DNA of 64,000 nt from Mesorhizobium sp. M1B.F.Ca.ET.045.04.1.1 (GTDB lineage: Bacteria > Pseudomonadota > Alphaproteobacteria > Rhizobiales > Rhizobiaceae), in the NCBI RefSeq assembly GCF_003952465.1, contig NZ_CP034448.1, positions 6,487,001-6,551,000 on the forward strand, written 5' to 3'. The notes under the pieces were generated by a model, which was not told the origin of the DNA, made no database searches, and saw nothing but the letters and a program-made list of their open reading frames with translations. Of this stretch, positions 54,157 to 63,920 are shown in pieces (positions within the stretch are counted from its first letter, which is position 1; each line of letters begins with the position of its first letter). A program made the position numbers and the translations under genes.

Positions 54157-55386
54157 TCAGCTCCAGCCGCCGCCATAGGTGCGGTAGAAGATATGCAGGC
54201 CGATCCTGGTCATGCGCTGCATGGCGCGCGCCCAGCCGGGATGGACGTAGTTGGCGTAGTAATGCGTCGAGGAGCCGACCTCGGGAATGAAGATCTTGCC
54301 GGCAGTCACCGCCATGGCGACTTCCTGGGCGGTCTTATAGGAGGCCGTGTCGGTGATGCGCTTCTTCCTGCCGTCGCAGGCGAAGGAGAACTGGCAGCGG
54401 TTGAACCAGTCGTCGTTCTGGTAGACGACGCCGCAGATCGTCTTCGGATAGGCCGGGTTGCGAACGCGGTTGAGGATCACCTGCGCCACCGCTGCCTGGC
54501 CGCGCACCGGCTCGCTGCGCGCCTCGAAATAGATGCCCTTGGCGAGGCATTCCTGTTCCGGCTTGGAGAAGACGGCCGCCGGCAGCGGGTTCTGCATCCA
54601 TGCGTGGTCGCCCTTGCCCATCGGCGGGATGAAGCGTCCGTTGTTCGGATCGTCCTGCAGCAGCGCCTCGAAGGGCGAGGCCTTGGCATAGTCCGGCGCC
54701 GACTGGGCATAGGCGGTGGCAAGGATATCCGGCTTGTCGTTGTTGACGAGAGCGACGAGAGCCGCCGGCAGGCCGGGATCCGGCTTCTTGTCCTCGCGGA
54801 TATGGAAGGCCTGGGCGATCTGGACTTCCTTGCCCTTGATCTCAGGCTTGGCGAAGGTGAGCTTCAGGTTGCTGTCCATCGCGGGACGGAGCAGCGAGGA
54901 GCTGCGCTCGAAGATCGAACCGGCGCTGAAATTCTTCGGCGGCGCCACCGGCGACACCTGGACAAGGCGGCCCTTCTTATCGGCGCGTACGACGCGGTCC
55001 TCGTCGGGCGTGGCGCCGGCGACGTTGCCCTTGCCGCGAAACGCCACCGTGCCGACGCCGGGCAATGCCACGCCGGAACCGGAGATCGAGCCCGTGGCGG
55101 CCGAATCGACGAACGGCATCTCGGCGGCATGCACCGAACCTGCGACGGATTTTTCGACATAGGCGTTCCAGCGATGGCTGGGCGACTCCAGCCCGGAAAC
55201 GAGGCTCGCCATGTCCTGATAGGCGACGACGGACGGAAAGCCGACCCAGAAGCCGAGCCCCAGAACCAAGGGAGGAAGGAAGGAAGGTTTATTCGCAACG
55301 GCGGCGGCGACGAGCCGCTTTAAAACGCGTCGATGCACGGAACTCTCCAGAAACGCTACTGACCCCGGAGAGCCAAAATGAAGCAT
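54157..55386 (-). CDS. SleB/CwlJ-type cell wall hydrolase
   Basis: 409 residues. One N-terminal membrane segment (about 34-56; PPLVLGLGFWVGFPSVVAY) anchors it; a long poorly conserved region follows; the catalytic hydrolase_2 domain covers about 285-405 with ECLAKGIYFEARSEPVRGQA (Glu residues), AVAQVILNRVRNPAYPKTIC and THYYANYVHPGW. Homologues cut peptidoglycan at division or spore germination; alphaproteobacterial ones act in wall remodelling. Isolated gene. Confidence 0.88.
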   Translation of the reverse strand: MLHFGSPGSVAFLESSVHRRVLKRLVAAAVANKPSFLPPLVLGLGFWVGFPSVVAYQDMASLVSGLESPSHRWNAYVEKSVAGSVHAAEMPFVDSAATGSISGSGVALPGVGTVAFRGKGNVAGATPDEDRVVRADKKGRLVQVSPVAPPKNFSAGSIFERSSSLLRPAMDSNLKLTFAKPEIKGKEVQIAQAFHIREDKKPDPGLPAALVALVNNDKPDILATAYAQSAPDYAKASPFEALLQDDPNNGRFIPPMGKGDHAWMQNPLPAAVFSKPEQECLAKGIYFEARSEPVRGQAAVAQVILNRVRNPAYPKTICGVVYQNDDWFNRCQFSFACDGRKKRITDTASYKTAQEVAMAVTAGKIFIPEVGSSTHYYANYVHPGWARAMQRMTRIGLHIFYRTYGGGWS

Positions 55387-55467
55387 TAACCTTGATGCGG
55401 GGTTAACGGCATCGATCGTGTTTTTTTCATGTTGAAGGCAAGCTGGCCAAGAATCGAGCTGTGTGAT

Positions 55468-56742
55468 TCAGGCAGGGCGCAGGAAGATCGGCCAGGCGAT
55501 CGCCGCGCAGATCGCGGCCGCCAGCCACACGCCCGGCCATGCGAAGACAATCAAGAGCCAGGGAATGGCGATCGGCACCAGGCAGAAGCCGACGAAGACA
55601 AGGGTGTTGGCGAGGCTGAGCGCGGTGCCGACATGGCCGGCGCCGGCGAGCGTGGCAAGCTCGGTATAGGCAACGCCATGCCAGGCCGAGACGGAGATGC
55701 CGGCTACGACCACCATGACGGGCAGGAACACCATCAGCGCCGGCTGTCCGGCCGCCGCGATCGCCAACAGCCAGAGGACCAGGAAGGCCAGCGCGCTGAG
55801 CGCTGCGCAGAGCCTCAGGAACGGCCGGCGGTTGCCGTGGCGGTCGGTGAAGCGGCCGCTCCAGACGCGCATCGCCATGGCGCCGGTCTGCACGATAGCG
55901 AGGCTGGCGCTGGTCGCCCACGTGCCCATGCCGGCGAAGTCGTGCAGGAAGACCGACGCAAAGGTGAGCACCGCCACCTGCGGGAAGCAGAGCAGGCCGA
56001 TGGCTGTCGAGATGCGCCAGACGTCGATGTTGCGCAGCGGCGCCGGGCCGCTCGCTGCGGCGCTGGCGTGAGCGCCGCCTTGCGCCGGCGGCTCGTGCAG
56101 CCAGCGCCAGGCAAAGAAGGCTGACAGCGCGGATAGAGCCGCCAGGAGGCCGAACACCGCGGCAAAGCCCAGGGTAAGCGCCAGCGACGGCAGGACCAGC
56201 GCGCCGAGCCCGCCGCCGAGCGGCACCGCCGTCTGCCTGATGCTCATGGCAAAGCCGCGCTCGCCCTCGCCGAACCATCCCATGATGGCGCGGCCGCTTG
56301 AGCCGTTGACGCTGCCGCCGAGCAGGCCGGCAACGAGCAGGCTTGCCGAAAGCAGCGCAACGCCCGGAACGGCCGTTTTCGCCGGCACGACGAGCATCGC
56401 CATGATGAAAAGCCATGCCGCCGTGGCGCCGAGCCCGGTCAATAGCACGCGGCGGTCCCCCCAGCGGTCGGTGAGCACGCCCCAGGGCAGTTCGCTGAGC
56501 GCCACGCCGAGGCCGAGAAGCCCGAGCGCCAGGCCGAGCTCGGCATTGCCGAGATGGTAGCCCTGGCGCATCGCCACCGCGGTTGCCGGTATGCCGGAAA
56601 AGGTCGCGGAGAAGCCGGCGTTGGCGGCGACACCGATGCCCAGCACTTTCCAGCGATGATTGGGCCCGAAGGTTCGGCCGGTCGAAACTCCGGTGTCTCG
56701 CGCAGGCGGTTGGCAGTCGTTGCGGGTGACGATGGCTGACAT
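55468..56742 (-). CDS. Major facilitator superfamily transporter
   Basis: 424 residues, 12 hydrophobic segments. The MFS loop 2-3 motif appears as GVLTDRWGDRRVLL, and SGRFTDRHGNRRPFL marks the second half. Substrate unknown. Divergent from a LysR gene with 116 bases between, so it is probably that regulator's target. Confidence 0.88.
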   Translation of the reverse strand: MSAIVTRNDCQPPARDTGVSTGRTFGPNHRWKVLGIGVAANAGFSATFSGIPATAVAMRQGYHLGNAELGLALGLLGLGVALSELPWGVLTDRWGDRRVLLTGLGATAAWLFIMAMLVVPAKTAVPGVALLSASLLVAGLLGGSVNGSSGRAIMGWFGEGERGFAMSIRQTAVPLGGGLGALVLPSLALTLGFAAVFGLLAALSALSAFFAWRWLHEPPAQGGAHASAAASGPAPLRNIDVWRISTAIGLLCFPQVAVLTFASVFLHDFAGMGTWATSASLAIVQTGAMAMRVWSGRFTDRHGNRRPFLRLCAALSALAFLVLWLLAIAAAGQPALMVFLPVMVVVAGISVSAWHGVAYTELATLAGAGHVGTALSLANTLVFVGFCLVPIAIPWLLIVFAWPGVWLAAAICAAIAWPIFLRPA

Positions 56743-56858
56743 GATTCCATTCCCGTGATGCCGGTCGACCGGCCTTGACGGGGTGGATGTAGCGCCATAG
56801 CTTCATCCATAAAATCAGGAAGTTTTTGATCGGCAATCCTGAAAATAAGGACGGTTCC

Positions 56859-57779
56859 ATGCGACGCATCACATTCGACCTCGACGTCCTCAGGACCTTC
56901 GTCACCGGCATGGAGCTGGGCAGCTTCGCCAAGGCGGCCGAGCGGCTTGGCCGCTCGACCTCAGCCGTCAGCGCGCAGCTGAAGAAGCTGGAGGAACAGG
57001 CGGCAACGCCGATCTTCCGCAAGGCGGGGCGCGGCCTGGCGCTCACCGAAGCCGGCGAGACCATGCTCGGCTATGCGCGGCGCCTGATCGAGCTCAACGA
57101 CGAGGCGGCCTCCGCCATCCGTGACGTCGAGCTGGAGGGCTGGGTGCGGCTTGGCCTGCAGGAGGATTTCGGCGAAGCCGTGCTGCCGGAAGTGCTCGGT
57201 CGCTTCGCCCGCGCCCATCCCAAGGTGCGGATCGAAGCGCGGATCGGACGCAGCCACGAGCTTGCCGAGCGCGTGCTTTCAGGCAGCCTCGACATCGCGC
57301 TCGCCTGGCACGACGGCACGACGCTGCCCTATAGCCGGCACGTCGCCGACGTGCAGGCGCGCTGGATCGGTCCGGCCAAACCGGTTGCGCCGGCCCCCCG
57401 AGACCGCGAAGCGCTGCCGCTGGTGGTGTTCGAGGCGCCCTGCCTGCTCAGAACCGTGGCGACCGAGACGCTCGACCGTGCCGGCCTCGCCTGGCGCATG
57501 GCCTTCTCCAGCCCCAGCCTTGGCGGCATCTGGGCGGCGGTGGCGGCGGGGCTCGGCCTGACGATCCGCACCGATATCGACCTGCCGGCCAATGTCAGGG
57601 CGCTCGCGCCCGGCGTGCTCGGGTTGCCGGCGCTGCCGAAGATGGCGCTGCATCTGCATCAGAAGGACGCCGAGCTCGATCCGGTGGCGGCGCGCCTGGC
57701 CGACATTCTGCTGCAGTCGGCGCTCGAGGCGCTGCCGGAAGGGGCGCGAACCGGTGAGGGGCTGCGGAAGGTCGCTTAG
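56859..57779 (+). CDS. LysR-family transcriptional regulator
   Basis: 306 residues. Winged HTH: DLDVLRTFVTGMELGSFAKA and LGRSTSAVSAQLKKLEEQ (about 7-45), then an effector domain. The ATG at 56859 has AAGGA upstream; an in-frame TTG at 56826 has none. Likely controls the divergent MFS gene and itself. Confidence 0.92.
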   Translation: MRRITFDLDVLRTFVTGMELGSFAKAAERLGRSTSAVSAQLKKLEEQAATPIFRKAGRGLALTEAGETMLGYARRLIELNDEAASAIRDVELEGWVRLGLQEDFGEAVLPEVLGRFARAHPKVRIEARIGRSHELAERVLSGSLDIALAWHDGTTLPYSRHVADVQARWIGPAKPVAPAPRDREALPLVVFEAPCLLRTVATETLDRAGLAWRMAFSSPSLGGIWAAVAAGLGLTIRTDIDLPANVRALAPGVLGLPALPKMALHLHQKDAELDPVAARLADILLQSALEALPEGARTGEGLRKVA

Positions 57780-57832
57780 CTTTTTCGGACAAGCAGCGCC
57801 GCGAATCGGAGCATCCAGCGTCGCGTTCCGTC

Positions 57833-57990
57833 ACACCCCCTCTGTCCTGCCGGACATCTCCCCCGCAAGGGGGGAGATTGGATTTCGCCACTGCTTTCGC
57901 CAATCACCAACGTTGAAAAGGGGGCGCCAAGAACAAAGCTGCTGATCTCCCCCTTGCGGGGGAGATGTCCGGCAGGACAGAGGGGGGTGC
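57833..57990. repeat. CCCCCTC palindromic repeat pair between LysR gene and der
   Basis: Two inverted units: CACCCCCTCTGTCCTGCCGG...GGGGGGAGATTGG (57835-57880) and GATCTCCCCCTTGCGGGGGA...GGACAGAGGGGGGTG (57943-57989), 60 bases apart. Same family as at 30571, 31069, 32692 and 50974; the second unit has the short C5 tract like the one at 31074. Confidence 0.85.
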
Positions 57991-58042
57991 TGTCCCGCCA
58001 GCGTTGCGAAAATCCTAGCTACCCCGCGATGGACGATAACCT

Positions 58043-59473
58043 TCAGCGCTTCTTCGCCCTGCCGGCGAAAGGATTGTCCGAGGTGCGCAGCGCCATGCGG
58101 ATCGGCACGCCGGGCATGTCGAAGGCCTCGCGCAGGCTGTTCGACAGGTAGCGGACATAGGATTGCGGCATCGCATCCGGGCGCGAGCACGACACCACGA
58201 AGCCCGGCGGGCGGGTCTTTGCCTGCGTGACATATTTGATCTTCAGCCGGCGGCCGGCGACGGCGGGCGGCGGATGATGCGCAAGGATGCCTTCCAGCCA
58301 GCGGTTGAGCTTGCCGGTCGAGACGCGGCTGTTCCAGACCTTGTGTGTCTTGATGACGGCATCCATCAGCCGGTCGAGGCCGCGCCCGGTCTCGGCCGAG
58401 ACCGTCACCGCCTGGATGCCGCGCACCTGCGGCAGCAGGCGTTCGGTCTTCTCGCGCAGCTCGGCCAAAAGCTCCTGCGGGTTGTCGATCAGGTCCCATT
58501 TGTTGAAGGCGATCACCGGCGCACGTCCCTCGCGGATGATCAGGTCGGCGATCTGCAGATCCTGCTTCTCGAAGGGGATGGTGGCGTCGAGCACGATGAT
58601 GACGATCTCGGCGAAGCGGATGGCGCGCAACCCGTCCTGCACGGAAAGCTTCTCGAGCTTCTCCTGGACCTTCGACTTGCGCCGCATGCCGGCCGTGTCG
58701 AAGAGTTTTATCCGGCGGCCTCGCCAGTCCCAGTCGACCGAGATGGAATCGCGGGTGATGCCGGCTTCCGGGCCGGTCAGCAGCCGCTCCTCGCCGATCA
58801 GCGCGTTGATCAGCGTCGACTTGCCGGCATTGGGGCGGCCGACGACGGCGATGCGCAGCGGCTTGGTGTCGTCATAGACAGGCTCGGCATCTGGATCGGC
58901 GATGTCCTCGCCGATCAGCACCTCGCTGACGGCGATCTCGTCGCTTGCCGCTTCCTCGTCCTCGCCGAAGGCGCGCTCCTCGCCAATGGCCGCGATCACC
59001 GCGTCGCGCAGATCGGGCATGCCCTGGCCATGTTCGGCCGAGACGGGGATCGGCTCACCAAGGCCAAGCTCCCACGCTTCCAGCATGCCGCCCTGAGCGC
59101 CGCGGGCTTCCGCCTTGTTGGCGACCACCACGACCGGCTTGCCGGACTTGCGCACCACCTCGGCAAAAGTCCGGTCGTCGGGCATCAGGCCCGACTTGGC
59201 GTCAATGGTGAAAAAGATCAGGTCGGCGTCGCGGATCGCGATCTCGGTCTGCAGGCGCATGCGGCCGGGCAGCGTGGAAGCCGCCGCATCCTCGAAGCCG
59301 GCGGTGTCGATGACGTCGAAGTGGAGATCGTAAAGCTTGGCCGCGTGGACGCGACGGTCGCGCGTCACCCCCGGCGTGTCGTCGACAAGCGCCAGCTTCT
59401 TTCCCACCAGCCGATTGAAAAGAGTCGATTTGCCGACATTAGGCCGGCCGATGATGGCGACTTTGAACGACAT
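58043..59473 (-). CDS. der: Ribosome-associated GTPase Der (EngA)
   Basis: 476 residues. Two tandem GTPase domains: G1 GRPNVGKS (about 8-15), DTPG and NKAE; then GRPNAGKST (about 212), DTAGMRRKS and NKWD. A C-terminal KH-like domain (about 385-476) completes it. Needed for 50S ribosome assembly. The interdomain linker (about 170-205) is long and acidic. Starts 6 bases after the TPR gene stop, so probably co-transcribed with it. Confidence 0.96.
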   Translation of the reverse strand: MSFKVAIIGRPNVGKSTLFNRLVGKKLALVDDTPGVTRDRRVHAAKLYDLHFDVIDTAGFEDAAASTLPGRMRLQTEIAIRDADLIFFTIDAKSGLMPDDRTFAEVVRKSGKPVVVVANKAEARGAQGGMLEAWELGLGEPIPVSAEHGQGMPDLRDAVIAAIGEERAFGEDEEAASDEIAVSEVLIGEDIADPDAEPVYDDTKPLRIAVVGRPNAGKSTLINALIGEERLLTGPEAGITRDSISVDWDWRGRRIKLFDTAGMRRKSKVQEKLEKLSVQDGLRAIRFAEIVIIVLDATIPFEKQDLQIADLIIREGRAPVIAFNKWDLIDNPQELLAELREKTERLLPQVRGIQAVTVSAETGRGLDRLMDAVIKTHKVWNSRVSTGKLNRWLEGILAHHPPPAVAGRRLKIKYVTQAKTRPPGFVVSCSRPDAMPQSYVRYLSNSLREAFDMPGVPIRMALRTSDNPFAGRAKKR

Positions 59474-59479
59474 CCGGGG

Positions 59480-60145
59480 TCACGAAGCGTTGCCCGACCC
59501 GCGGATCAGTTCGGCCATCAACTGCGCCCGCTGGCGCACATTGCGCGGAGCGCCGTCATCCGAAGAGATCTGGTCGAACAGTTTGAGCGCGTCCGCAGAC
59601 TTGCCTTCCTTCCAGGCGGCAAGGCCAAGCGCCTCGCGCGCCGAGCTGCGCAGCGGGTTGGTGTCGGCGGTCAACGCCTCGACACGGCTGGAGACATCGG
59701 CGAAGGAGCCGTGATCGACCAGCAACAGCGCCGCCCTCAGGCGGGCCATGTCGCGGATGCCGGTCGGAATGGCAGTGTCGGCTGCAACCTCGTCGAAATC
59801 CTTGACGGCGGCGTCGACGTCGCCCTTGTCGGCCTTGACGGTCGCGGCGCGCATGCGGGCGAGCAGCGGATAGGCGCCGTAGCCATCCTTTTCCAGTTGG
59901 TCCAGAGCGGCGATCGCCTCGTCGTTCTTGCCGTCATTGGCAAGCTTGAGCGCCTGCGAGAACGCATCGCCCGAGCGATTGGCGCGGGTCTCGTCCCAAT
60001 AGCGGTAGCCAACGACGGCGGCCGTGCCCACCACCACCAGGATGGCGAGGCCAAGCAGCGCCGGGCCAAAACGGTCCCACAGCGCCTGCGCCTGCTCGCG
60101 ACGAATCTCTTCGTTCACTTCGCGGATAAAACTGTCGTCCGACAT
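59480..60145 (-). CDS. YfgM-like TPR membrane protein
   Basis: 221 residues. A single membrane segment (FGPALLGLAILVVVGTAAVVGYRYW, about 27-51) and a periplasmic TPR-type tail. The layout and position directly upstream of der match YfgM/YfgL-region proteins (YfgM is a SecYEG-associated chaperone partner in E. coli). ATG at 60145; a TTG three bases upstream is possible. Confidence 0.85.
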   Translation of the reverse strand: MSDDSFIREVNEEIRREQAQALWDRFGPALLGLAILVVVGTAAVVGYRYWDETRANRSGDAFSQALKLANDGKNDEAIAALDQLEKDGYGAYPLLARMRAATVKADKGDVDAAVKDFDEVAADTAIPTGIRDMARLRAALLLVDHGSFADVSSRVEALTADTNPLRSSAREALGLAAWKEGKSADALKLFDQISSDDGAPRNVRQRAQLMAELIRGSGNAS

Positions 60146-60347
60146 CAATCAAAAAACCATTGCGGCCCCGGATGAGGCGCTTCTTGAGCCCGCGTTTTAG
60201 CGAAATTTTGTCGGCATGGAAGGGGGATGCGTGGAAAATCGGCGGGACGAGCCAAGGCGGTTTTCCAGGCGAGCCGGAACGCACCGGTGCCACATTTGGC
60301 CGATAGCCGGCTTTGGAATAGTCCGAAAGATCGCCCAAAGGTTGCCA

Positions 60348-61355
60348 GTGCCACATCCGTTCCGCGTCCTTGCGTTCAGTCTCGCCGCGTTTGCCACCAT
60401 TGGTGCGGCTTTCGCCGATCCGCCCAAATCGCGGCAGCCCATATCGGCGAAGCCAAAGCAGATCGTGCTGATCTCCTTCGACAGCGCGCGCGAAATCTCG
60501 CAATGGGAACGCAGCCGTGCGCTGGCGAAGCGCACCGGCGCGCGCTTCACCTATTTTCTGTCCTGCGTCTTCCTGCTCTCGCCGGAGACGCGCGGACAAT
60601 ACGTCGCGCCCGGCAAGGGCGCCGGCAAATCCAATATCGGCTTCGCCGCCTCGAAGCAGGAGGTGGCGGACCGGCTGGAGCAGATCGGGCTCGCGGCAAG
60701 CGAAGGCCACGACATCGGCAGCCATGCCTGCGGCCATTTCGACGGCAAGGACTGGAGCAAGGCCGACTGGCTGGCCGAGTTCGGCGGGTTCCGGCACATC
60801 CTCGAAAATGCCTATGCGATCAACGGCATTTCACCCGAGCCGCCCGGATGGCGCGAGTTCGCGCGCCATGCCGTGACCGGTTTTCGCGCGCCGTACCTGT
60901 CGACCGACAGGGCGCTTTACGAAGCGCTGCCCGAGGCCGGCTTCCACTATGACGCAAGCGGGGTCTCGAACGGCCCTGCCCTGCCGCCGACGAAGAACGG
61001 CACCACCCGCTTTGCGCTGCCGCTGATCCCGGAAGGGTCGAGGTCGAAGCCGGTGGTCGCCATGGACTACAACCTCTATGTCCGCCATTCCGGCGGCTTC
61101 GAGATGCCGGCCAAGGCGGACGAGTTTGCCGACCGCGCCTACCACGCGTTCCGCGCCGCCTTCGATGCCCAATACGACGGCAAGCGCCTGCCGCTGGAAC
61201 TCGGCTTCCACTTCACGCAGATGAACAACGGCGCCTATTGGGACGCGCTCGAGCGCTTCGCCGATGAAGTCTGCGTCATGCGGCAGGTCGAGTGCATCAG
61301 CTTCCGCGATTATGTCGCGCGCCAGCGCTCCGGCGAGGCGGTCGCAGGCGGCTGA
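60348..61355 (+). CDS. Secreted polysaccharide deacetylase-like protein
   Basis: 335 residues from a GTG at 60348 with AAAGG six bases upstream; the signal peptide (FRVLAFSLAAFATIGAAFA) then sits at the N-terminus. NodB-homology features: LISFDSAREISQW (a modified TFDDG motif, only one Asp), HDIGSHACGHFDG (metal His pair) and TGFRAPYLSTDRALYEALPE. The altered first motif means deacetylase activity is uncertain. Convergent with bacA. Confidence 0.75.
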   Translation: MPHPFRVLAFSLAAFATIGAAFADPPKSRQPISAKPKQIVLISFDSAREISQWERSRALAKRTGARFTYFLSCVFLLSPETRGQYVAPGKGAGKSNIGFAASKQEVADRLEQIGLAASEGHDIGSHACGHFDGKDWSKADWLAEFGGFRHILENAYAINGISPEPPGWREFARHAVTGFRAPYLSTDRALYEALPEAGFHYDASGVSNGPALPPTKNGTTRFALPLIPEGSRSKPVVAMDYNLYVRHSGGFEMPAKADEFADRAYHAFRAAFDAQYDGKRLPLELGFHFTQMNNGAYWDALERFADEVCVMRQVECISFRDYVARQRSGEAVAGG

Positions 61356-61377
61356 GCCGCCCACCGCCCAACTCTAT

Positions 61378-62637
61378 TCAAGCCGGATCCTCGGCACCCT
61401 GCCTTGCCAGATAGCGCTGGTCGATATCCGGCAGCGGCTCGCCCTGCAGCGTCGCCTCGAAGGCGCGCAGGCGCTTATGCACGGACTGCAGCTCGACGAT
61501 GGTCGACCATGAGGTGAGCAGGAACTGCAGCGACCCGGTCACCTTGCCGAAGGCGTTCGAGATCTGGTTCAGCGCGCCGAAGGTTATCTTGTGCGCCACC
61601 AGCGAAGGCCCGAGGATCAGCAGCGAGAAGATGTTGTCGGCTTGCAGGTAGGTGTAACGGACGACGTTGAAATAGATGTAGTGGAAATAGAGCCTGAAAT
61701 AGTTGTGGCGGACATTGGCGAACAGCTCGGCAGTGGTCGCCGGCTGCGCCCGGTCGGGATGGTCTTCGCCGTAGACGAGTTCCTTACGATAGGCAGCCTC
61801 GACACGTTGGTTGCGAAACTGCAGGCCCGGCAGTTTTAGACCCGCAAGCATCACCGAAACCGTTCCGAAGAGACACCAGGCAAGCGCTGCGACGACGAGT
61901 GGCTGCGGTATGGCGCCGACGATGGGCAGTTCGCTGATGTGCGCCTGCAGCTGAATCATCACCGGCAGGAAGGCGATCAGGGTCATGATCGACTGGACAA
62001 AGCTGGACCCCAGATCCTCCATGATCTGCGAGAAGCGCATCGTATCTTCCTGGATGCGCTGCGAGGCGCCCTCGATATGGCGCAGGCGGCTCCAATTCTC
62101 GATGAAATAGTTGTTCATCGCCGTGCGCCAGCGGAAAATCCAGTGGCTGACGATGAAGGCATTGACCACCTGCACATTCATGCCGACCAGCGCCAGCCAT
62201 GAGAAGTCGGCCAATCCGATATAAAACTCGCTATCGGTCGACTGTCCCGTACCCGACATCAAACCCTGAACATAGTCGAAGAACGGGCCGTACCAGGCAT
62301 TGACGGCGACGCTGACCTGCACGTTGAAATAGATGAAGAACAGGATGACGGCCGTCATCAGGATCGACCAGTTCTGCCACGGATGCGGGGCATACCAGCT
62401 CCAGAACGCGTAGAAGATCGCCACGCAGGCGGCAAAGTAGATGTAGAACCACAGGAACGGCTTCGACCAAAGCACCGCGATGCCGATGATCGGTGGAGCA
62501 CCGGCCGCCGCCGGCGGCAGGCCGAGGACGGCACCCAGCTGCTCGCCGCCGAAGAACCAGAACAGGATCCCCGCGAGGCTCCAGACGGCGGCCGAGGTGA
62601 AGAAAAGCTTCGGCTGCGGGAAGAAGGATACGAACAC
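61378..62637 (-). CDS. bacA: BacA/SbmA-type peptide transporter
   Basis: 419 residues with about seven membrane segments and no ATPase domain. SbmA/BacA family stretches: EFYIGLADFSWLALVGMNVQ-like region near 138-157, SHWIFRWRTAMNNYFIENW, RIQEDTMRFSQIMEDLG and FYFHYIYFNVVRYTYLQADN-type segment near 315-335. BacA takes up antimicrobial peptides using the proton gradient and protects rhizobia from plant NCR peptides in nodules. Whether this copy supports symbiosis is not visible. Confidence 0.9.
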   Translation of the reverse strand: MFVSFFPQPKLFFTSAAVWSLAGILFWFFGGEQLGAVLGLPPAAAGAPPIIGIAVLWSKPFLWFYIYFAACVAIFYAFWSWYAPHPWQNWSILMTAVILFFIYFNVQVSVAVNAWYGPFFDYVQGLMSGTGQSTDSEFYIGLADFSWLALVGMNVQVVNAFIVSHWIFRWRTAMNNYFIENWSRLRHIEGASQRIQEDTMRFSQIMEDLGSSFVQSIMTLIAFLPVMIQLQAHISELPIVGAIPQPLVVAALAWCLFGTVSVMLAGLKLPGLQFRNQRVEAAYRKELVYGEDHPDRAQPATTAELFANVRHNYFRLYFHYIYFNVVRYTYLQADNIFSLLILGPSLVAHKITFGALNQISNAFGKVTGSLQFLLTSWSTIVELQSVHKRLRAFEATLQGEPLPDIDQRYLARQGAEDPA

Positions 62638-62759
62638 TGTGACGGGTTTCCTCGGTCTGACCGCAAATCAGCGGCGTTGCTGTTTGGCGGGCATAAGGTC
62701 ACACATTAGTGGGAAAGAAAATGCCCTGCCCGATGCCCGGCACCGAGCAAGACCACAAA

Positions 62760-63920
62760 TCATGGCGATTTTGGTGCAGCCGACCAGGCAATGACGCCGG
62801 ACACCAGCAAAGCGGCAGCCGCCATTGCCGAGGCAAGCACGTAATTACCCGAGGCCTGCGCGAGCAGGCCGGCGGCGATCGGACCGATGATCTGGCCGAG
62901 GCCGAAGGCCGCGGTCATCACCGCGAAGATGCGGCGCGGCGCCTGCGGCGCAAGCTGCCTCGCCGCCTGCAGGCCAAGTGCCGTGATGGCTATGAAGGTG
63001 CCGCCGAGCAGGACGCCGGCGAGCAGCGGTCCGGTGAAACCCTTGACGACGACGCTGGCGGTGACGCCGACCACCTCGACCAGGCAGCTCACGCAGTAAG
63101 CCGCGTAGAGCCCGGTCCTGGCGGCGAGCTTCTGCCAGAACCAAGTCGAGGGAAAACCGGCAAGGCCGGCGACCATCCAGACAGTGGCCTCGAAGACGCG
63201 TCCGCCGCCGCCCTGTCGAACGATGGCGACCAGGAAAGTGGCCGTCACCACATAGCCGAAGCCGAACAGCCCGTAGGCAAGGATCATCTTCGTCAGCGAC
63301 CTGTCCTTCGGCAATGCCGGCTCAGGTCCATCGACGCCGTTGGCCGGCGTGGCCGAACCTGCGAGCAGCGCGACGGCGAGCAGGCCAGCCGCCGAAAGCG
63401 CTCCCGACCAAAGCCATCCGGCGGCCCAGCCGGCATGTCCGGTAACGAGAATGGCCAACAGCGCCGAGGAAGCCGCGATGCCGAGGCCGACGCCGCCGAA
63501 ATGCAACGCCTGCAGGTGGCTACGGCCGGACGCGGCAAGATGGCTGAAGACGATCGATGACATGAACACCATGACGAAGGCGCTGGCGAGCCCGGCAAGG
63601 AAGCGGATGACGATGAATGCCGCCATCGTCTCGTTCAGACCCATCAGGGCTGCAAGCACGGCGCTGGCGGCAAGGCTGGCGAACATCAGCAAACGCTCGC
63701 GGCCGTGCGCCCAGCCGCCGGCAGCGGCAAGCGCGCCGATGAGGTAGCCGAGATAGTTGGCGGAGGCGATCCAGCCGGCATCGGCCGGCGTCAGGTGCAG
63801 CTCCTCCATCATGCCGGGCAGGATCGGCGTGTAGACGAAGCGGCCGATGCCCATGGCGACGGCGAGCGCCACCATGCCGGCGACGGCAAGACGCAAAGGG
63901 GATGGCGAGGCGGCTTTCAT
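62760..63920 (-). CDS. YbfB/YjiJ family MFS transporter
   Basis: 386 residues, 12 hydrophobic segments. The N-terminus (VAGMVALAVAMGIGRFVYTPILPGMM) followed by SANYLGYLIGALAAA is typical of YbfB/YjiJ MFS proteins. Substrate unknown. ATG at 63920 is chosen over a start 12 residues upstream, which would put Cys-rich residues before the first helix. Confidence 0.85.
   Translation of the reverse strand: MKAASPSPLRLAVAGMVALAVAMGIGRFVYTPILPGMMEELHLTPADAGWIASANYLGYLIGALAAAGGWAHGRERLLMFASLAASAVLAALMGLNETMAAFIVIRFLAGLASAFVMVFMSSIVFSHLAASGRSHLQALHFGGVGLGIAASSALLAILVTGHAGWAAGWLWSGALSAAGLLAVALLAGSATPANGVDGPEPALPKDRSLTKMILAYGLFGFGYVVTATFLVAIVRQGGGGRVFEATVWMVAGLAGFPSTWFWQKLAARTGLYAAYCVSCLVEVVGVTASVVVKGFTGPLLAGVLLGGTFIAITALGLQAARQLAPQAPRRIFAVMTAAFGLGQIIGPIAAGLLAQASGNYVLASAMAAAALLVSGVIAWSAAPKSP

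Noticed and set aside
58163..60175. 670-codon plus-strand open frame
   Set aside because: Antisense to der and the TPR gene; no recognisable domains.
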